Assembly: GCA_900316235.1 (NCBI GenBank)
Contig: ONCC01000017.1
Span: 1-47,725, forward strand
DNA from: an uncultured Bacteroidales bacterium
GTDB taxonomy: Bacteria > Bacteroidota > Bacteroidia > Bacteroidales > P3
DNA: 47,725 nt
Direction of reading: 5' to 3'
Positions 43,717 through 47,725 of this stretch are shown here, one piece after another (the first letter of the stretch is position 1; each line of letters opens with the position of its first letter). The position numbers were made by a program, and so were the translations under genes. The notes below the pieces were generated by a model that was given only the letters and a program-made list of their open reading frames with translations, was not told the origin of the DNA and searched no databases.

Positions 43717-44664
43717 ATGAAGCAGATAATAGTTTTTTTGTCGTCATTCTTTCTGGCAGTCCTGCCACTACGTGCGCAGGAGCGTATCGTGTTCACCCCT
43801 CAATGGACTCCGCAGGCCCAGTTCGCTGGCTATTATGTGGCCTTGGAGAAGGGATTCTACAAGGAGGCAGGCATAGAAGTGGACATTGTACATCCCACTT
43901 CCACCTATTCGGCCATGACGCGTATCCGCAAGGGTGAGAGTCAGGCCACCACGCTGCAACTCTGTCAAGCTATGGAGATTGTGGAGAGCGGCATTCCGAT
44001 GGTAAACATCCTGCAGACCTCGATGAACAACGCCATGGTCATTATCTCGCGCCGCGGGATGGATCCGCTGAAACAGAAAGGCGCACGCGTGGGTATCTGG
44101 AGCGTGGGCTTTGGACAGTTGGCCATCTGCATGAGCATGAAGGACCATCTCGACTATGAATGGATTCGCTTCGCTTCGAACCTCAACCTCTTCGTGGCCG
44201 GTGCCATCGACGCCACGCTGGCGATGAGCTACAACGAGTACTACCAGTTGGCACAGACGGGTCTGCCCCTGGAGGAGGAGAATGTCTACCGTTTCTGCGA
44301 CCACGGCTACAACGTGCAGGAAGACGGGGTGTACATGACCCGGGAATACTATAACAGGCATCGCGACCAGGCGAAGCGCTTCGCTGAAGCCAGCCGTCGC
44401 GGCTGGGAGTGGGCGGCCGACCATCCTGAGGAGACTCTCGAAATCGTGATGAAATATGTCAAAAAAGAACATGTCGCCACCAATCGTGTGCTGCAGAAGT
44501 TGATGCTCGACGAGGTGCTGCACCTCCAGCTAGACCGCGAGAGCGGCAAACGCGAGTTCCGGCTGCGTCCCGACATGGTGAAGCTTGCCAGTGACCTGAT
44601 GGTGGAATGCAAGATGCTGAGCCGTGAGATTACCTATGAAGAATTAATCAACGAGAAAAAGTAA
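43717..44664 (+). CDS. NMT1/THI5-like periplasmic substrate-binding protein
   Basis: The 315-aa protein has a signal peptide (ending PLRAQ) and an NMT1/THI5-like binding fold (VFTPQWTPQAQFAGYYVALEKGFYKEAGIEVDIVHP ... QATTLQLCQAMEIVESGIPMVNILQ). Such proteins bind pyrimidines, riboflavin, nitrate or sulfonate-type ligands for ABC import or sensing. No permease or ATPase accompanies it. Instead a Cache-HAMP-SpoIIE phosphatase gene follows 24 bases later, so the protein probably serves as a ligand-sensing subunit rather than a transporter part. The ligand cannot be told from motifs. Confidence 0.8.
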   Translation: MKQIIVFLSSFFLAVLPLRAQERIVFTPQWTPQAQFAGYYVALEKGFYKEAGIEVDIVHPTSTYSAMTRIRKGESQATTLQLCQAMEIVESGIPMVNILQTSMNNAMVIISRRGMDPLKQKGARVGIWSVGFGQLAICMSMKDHLDYEWIRFASNLNLFVAGAIDATLAMSYNEYYQLAQTGLPLEEENVYRFCDHGYNVQEDGVYMTREYYNRHRDQAKRFAEASRRGWEWAADHPEETLEIVMKYVKKEHVATNRVLQKLMLDEVLHLQLDRESGKREFRLRPDMVKLASDLMVECKMLSREITYEELINEKK

Positions 44665-44688
44665 ACCCGCAACACACTTTACATCTTT

Positions 44689-46611
44689 ATGAAGAGTCCG
44701 CTATATTATTTCAAGAAATCGTTATCCACCAAACTCAGTCTCTGGATAGTTATTTTCACGGCCGTGATTCTTGTGACGGCATTGGGCTATATGTTCAATG
44801 TGTCGCGCCAGGCCATCCGGCAGGAAGCCGAGAACCACGCTACGGAAATCCTCGAGAACACCACGCTGAGGGTCAACGCCATCCTCGAGCGCGTCGAGGT
44901 GGCCGCCAACAATACCGACTGGCTTATCACCCGCCATCTCGACGGTCCCGACTCGATGTTCGTCTATTCGCGCCGCATCCTCGAGAACAACCCCGACCTC
45001 AACGGCTGCTCCATAGCCTTCGAGCCCGGCTTCTTCAAGCAGAAAGGACGCTATTTCTCGGCCTTCTCGCTCAGAGACAACGGCGAGATACTCACCACCC
45101 AAGAGGGCAACGAGCACTACGAGTACTTCTATATGGACTGGTACCAGCTCTGCAAGCTGCTCGACCGGCCGGTATGGACGGAACCGTTCATTGACTACAA
45201 TCCCGAGAACATCTACTCGAAGGATATGATAGCCTCCTACTGCAAGCCCATCAAGGACAAGAATGGGAAATATGTGGGCACCATCTCCGTCGACCTCTCC
45301 CTTACCTGGCTTTCCAACACCATCTCCGCCGTCAAGCCCTATCCCAATTCCTATAGCATCATGACCGGGCGGGGCGGCACCTTCTTTGTGCATCCCGACA
45401 GCACCAAACTCTTCTACCAAACCATCTTCACCGAGACCTTGGAGCATGAGGACACCGCCCTCACCGCCCTTGGCCACGCCATGCAGTGCGGCGAGGAAGG
45501 CATGCGCCAGCTCCTCATCGATGGACAGGAGTGCTATGTCTTCTATAAACCCCTGGGCACCACAGGTTGGAGTGTAGCCATCGTTTGCCCCGAGAGCGAC
45601 ATCTTCGGCAGTTTCAACCGCCTGCGTCGTGCTGTCACCATAGCTGTATTGGCAGGACTGCTGTTCCTGTTGCTGGTGAGTATCCGCATCATCACCCGCG
45701 AACTGAAGCCGCTGCGGCAACTCGCCGACCAGGCCAGAATCATCGCCAAGGGTAACTTCGACGAGACCCTTCCCGAGAGCAAGCGCGTGGACGAAATCGG
45801 GCAGCTCAGCCAGTCGTTCAGCGACATGCAGCGCTCCCTTGCGGGCTACATCGAGGAGCTGAAGCAGACTACCGCCCAGAAGGCGTCGATTGAGAACGAA
45901 CTCAAGGTGGCAAGCGACATACAGATGTCGATGGTGCCCCGTATCTTCCCGGCATTCCCCAACCGCCCCGATATCGACCTCTACGCCTCGATGACCCCCG
46001 CCAAGGAGGTGGGCGGCGACCTCTACGACTTCTTCGTACAGGACGAACACCTCTACTTCTGCGTCGGCGACGTCAGCGGCAAGGGCATCCCTGCTTCCCT
46101 CTTCATGGCAGTCACACGCAACCTCTTCCGCATCGTGGCCCAGCAGGGTCACACTCCCGAGGAGATTGCCACTCAGATTAACCTCATTCTCTCGCACGAC
46201 AACGAACAGAATATGTTCGTCACCATGTTTATTGGCTGTGTCGACCTCAAGACGGGTCACCTCGACTACTGCAACTGCGGCCACAACGCGCCCTTAATTG
46301 ACGGCCAGTTTTTGAAACTCCAGTATACCAACTGTCCCATCGGCATCTTGGAGGAGGCCGAATTCCACGGCGAGAGCATCGACGATATCCATGGACGCCA
46401 GATTCTTATCTATACCGATGGTCTCAATGAAGCCGAGAATCCGCAGAAACAGCTCTTTGGCGACGAGCGCCTGCAGGAGCTGATGGAGAAAGCCCTGTCG
46501 CTCAACTCCGAGCAGGTCATCGACATGCTGAAGGAAGCCGTCGAACGTCACCGCAACGGTGCCGTCCCCAACGACGACCTGACGCTCCTGTGCCTCAAGT
46601 TGATTAAATAA
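44689..46611 (+). CDS. Membrane sensor phosphatase: Cache - HAMP - SpoIIE (PP2C)
   Basis: The 640-aa protein has a first membrane segment (about 15-35) and a periplasmic dCache-type region (about 40-310, with YMDWYQLCKLLDRPVWTEPFIDY and GTISVDLSLTWLS). A second membrane segment (about 314-336) is followed by a HAMP linker, a short coiled coil (about 380-410) and a SpoIIE/PP2C phosphatase domain (about 430-640). The last has metal-binding motifs GGDLYDFF, GDVSGKGIPASLFMA, YCNCGHNAPL, YTDGLNEAEN and NDDLTLL. Such proteins dephosphorylate an anti-sigma-factor antagonist in partner-switching pathways. No STAS or RsbW-like partner is encoded here. Confidence 0.9.
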   Translation: MKSPLYYFKKSLSTKLSLWIVIFTAVILVTALGYMFNVSRQAIRQEAENHATEILENTTLRVNAILERVEVAANNTDWLITRHLDGPDSMFVYSRRILENNPDLNGCSIAFEPGFFKQKGRYFSAFSLRDNGEILTTQEGNEHYEYFYMDWYQLCKLLDRPVWTEPFIDYNPENIYSKDMIASYCKPIKDKNGKYVGTISVDLSLTWLSNTISAVKPYPNSYSIMTGRGGTFFVHPDSTKLFYQTIFTETLEHEDTALTALGHAMQCGEEGMRQLLIDGQECYVFYKPLGTTGWSVAIVCPESDIFGSFNRLRRAVTIAVLAGLLFLLLVSIRIITRELKPLRQLADQARIIAKGNFDETLPESKRVDEIGQLSQSFSDMQRSLAGYIEELKQTTAQKASIENELKVASDIQMSMVPRIFPAFPNRPDIDLYASMTPAKEVGGDLYDFFVQDEHLYFCVGDVSGKGIPASLFMAVTRNLFRIVAQQGHTPEEIATQINLILSHDNEQNMFVTMFIGCVDLKTGHLDYCNCGHNAPLIDGQFLKLQYTNCPIGILEEAEFHGESIDDIHGRQILIYTDGLNEAENPQKQLFGDERLQELMEKALSLNSEQVIDMLKEAVERHRNGAVPNDDLTLLCLKLIK

Positions 46612-46621
46612 TAGTAATACA

Positions 46622-47392
46622 ATGGCTATAATGGTGAAAAATATTGCAATCCTTTTGTCAATTTTCCTGTTGGCAGCCTGTTCCCGTTCGGCGGGCAACA
46701 TATCCGACACTGCCTCCAACAACTGCAACCTCGAAATGCAGTCATCCGATTTTGTCAACATTACCGATGTGGTGCCCGATGTCATCCTCGAAATCCGTTA
46801 CTTCGGCACCTATAACTTTGTGGGTGCCCGCATCGACGGCTACGAGCAGCCCACGGCACTTCTCACGCGCCAAGCTGCCGACAGCCTCAAGGCCGTCAGT
46901 GACGACCTCGTGAAGCAGGGCTACCGCCTGAAGATTTACGACGCCTACCGTCCGCAGAAGGCTGTCGACCACTTCGTGCGCTGGGGCAAAGACTTGAATG
47001 ACACAGCGATGAAACGCTATTTCTACCCCAGCGAGTGCAAGGACAGCCTCTTCATCAAAGACTACATTGCCACGCACAGCGGCCACTCGCGCGGCTCGAC
47101 GCTCGACCTGACGCTCTTCGACATGCGCACCGAGAAGGAGGTCGACATGGGCGGCACCTTCGACTGGTTCGGCCGCGAGAGCCATCCCGACTACTGCGGT
47201 GACCCGGAAAGTGGAGAGTGGCAGTCGGAAAGTGGAAAACTGACCCAGGAACAGTTTGAGAACCGCATGATACTGCGTCGTGCCATGCTGGCCCACGGCT
47301 TCAAGCCCTACGACTGCGAATGGTGGCACTTCACTCTGAAGAACGAGCCCTTCCCCAAGACCTACTTCGCTTTCCCCGTCAGGGAATTGTAG
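46622..47392 (+). CDS. VanX-like D-Ala-D-Ala dipeptidase (M15D lipoprotein)
   Basis: The 256-aa protein has a lipobox (LLAAC, Cys about residue 20) and the M15D motifs: YDAYRPQKAV, the zinc site in HSGHSRGSTLDLTLF (SxHxxGxAxD-like), and EWWHF with the catalytic Glu and the third zinc His. It should hydrolyse D-Ala-D-Ala or related dipeptides in the periplasm, for peptidoglycan recycling. It is the last gene of the four-gene operon (10-base gap). A repeat-derived stretch (PESGEWQSESGKLTQ) interrupts the region before the last conserved block. Resistance function is not implied. Confidence 0.87.
   Translation: MAIMVKNIAILLSIFLLAACSRSAGNISDTASNNCNLEMQSSDFVNITDVVPDVILEIRYFGTYNFVGARIDGYEQPTALLTRQAADSLKAVSDDLVKQGYRLKIYDAYRPQKAVDHFVRWGKDLNDTAMKRYFYPSECKDSLFIKDYIATHSGHSRGSTLDLTLFDMRTEKEVDMGGTFDWFGRESHPDYCGDPESGEWQSESGKLTQEQFENRMILRRAMLAHGFKPYDCEWWHFTLKNEPFPKTYFAFPVREL
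47206..47241. repeat. In-frame GGAAAGTGG repeat in the VanX-like gene
   Basis: GGAAAGTGGAGAGTGG, a CAGTC spacer and GGAAAGTGG encode ESGEWQSESGK. It looks like intergenic low-complexity repeat DNA captured in frame, as in glmM and the ABC ATPase gene. Confidence 0.65.
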
Positions 47393-47399
47393 CCAGCGA

Positions 47400-47453
47400 C
47401 TGCCAAAATGTCAGTATCCGTGTCAGTGTTTCAACATTGGCACGGATATTGTT
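47400..47453 (+). promoter_or_regulatory. Sigma-54-like promoter with upstream inverted repeat, dnaK
   Basis: CTGCCA-AAA-TGTCAG (47400-47414) is followed by a second TGTCAG (47421-47426). Eleven bases later TGGCACG (47438-47444), four bases and TTGT (47449-47452) match the sigma-54 consensus. The element before grpE (30601-30643) has the same parts. The dnaK ATG is about 100 bases downstream. Confidence 0.6.
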
Positions 47454-47471
47454 ATTGATAGGGTGTCTGTC

Positions 47472-47725
<254 letters not shown>

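Overview
The window looks like a chromosomal segment of an uncultured, T9SS-positive Bacteroidales (phylum Bacteroidota). The evidence is: promoters of the TTTG / TAnnTTTG type; genes without Shine-Dalgarno sites behind A-rich leaders; large secreted proteins with type IX secretion (T9SS) C-terminal sorting domains; PorP/SprF, GldJ and PorE-like T9SS parts; an OstA-like protein; the MurF-Alr fusion typical of the phylum; a ribosomal protein S16 with an Ala/Glu-rich tail; and fimbrillin-like lipoproteins. Palindromic intergenic repeats of the kind common in Bacteroidales are abundant. The species cannot be named from this sequence.

Layout. 1-1850: palindromic repeats and glmM (minus), whose reading frame carries two copies of a palindromic repeat. 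1851-4560: a toxin-antitoxin (TA) island with a hicB-hicA chimeric remnant, a three-gene PIN-toxin operon (two of its small genes are under 60 codons), an orphan antitoxin-like gene and an intact hicBA pair. Copies of the 5' leader and signal-peptide start of the next gene lie between the modules. 4562-10919: a 1734-aa T9SS adhesin, a fimbrillin-like lipoprotein and a 66-aa 'ERGYA' peptide gene. 11-13 kb: rpsP, rimM and a DksA/TraR-like gene, separated by repeats. 13-15.2 kb: a second ERGYA peptide gene and a GLUG-repeat lipoprotein. 15.3-16.7 kb: a second TA locus (vapBC, minus) with a nucleotidyltransferase fragment. Its upstream region is an inverted copy of the region in front of the hicBA remnant. 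17-21 kb: a 1282-aa T9SS cargo. 21-25.6 kb: a fused oligopeptide ABC ATPase (minus), rocD and an M23 peptidase (minus). 26.4-30.6 kb: porP, gldJ and an OstA-like gene. 30.6-32.4 kb: grpE-dnaJ. 32.5-40.3 kb: a DUF2851 gene, murF-alr, lon and a PorE-like gene. 40.4 kb: tRNA-Pro(GGG). 40.9-47.4 kb: murF (minus), divergent from a tight four-gene operon (Omp85-like barrel, NMT1-type binding protein, Cache-HAMP-SpoIIE phosphatase, VanX-like dipeptidase). 47.55 kb to the end: the start of dnaK.

Regulation. Three promoter classes can be read. The housekeeping type stands before rpsP, rocD, tRNA-Pro, the TA operons and others. An ECF-like type (TGAAAC, 16 bp, CGTTA) stands before both gldJ and lon. 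A sigma-54-like -24/-12 element with an upstream nTGnCA-N3-TGTCAG inverted repeat stands before both grpE and dnaK.

The most unusual material is the modular TA region: TA cassettes alternate with truncated adhesin leaders, and a shared promoter repeat of about 340 bp recurs in inverted orientation 14 kb away. Next come the in-frame palindromic repeats in glmM and the paired ERGYA micro-proteins next to surface lipoproteins. All functions are inferred from sequence motifs read by eye; no database search was run.
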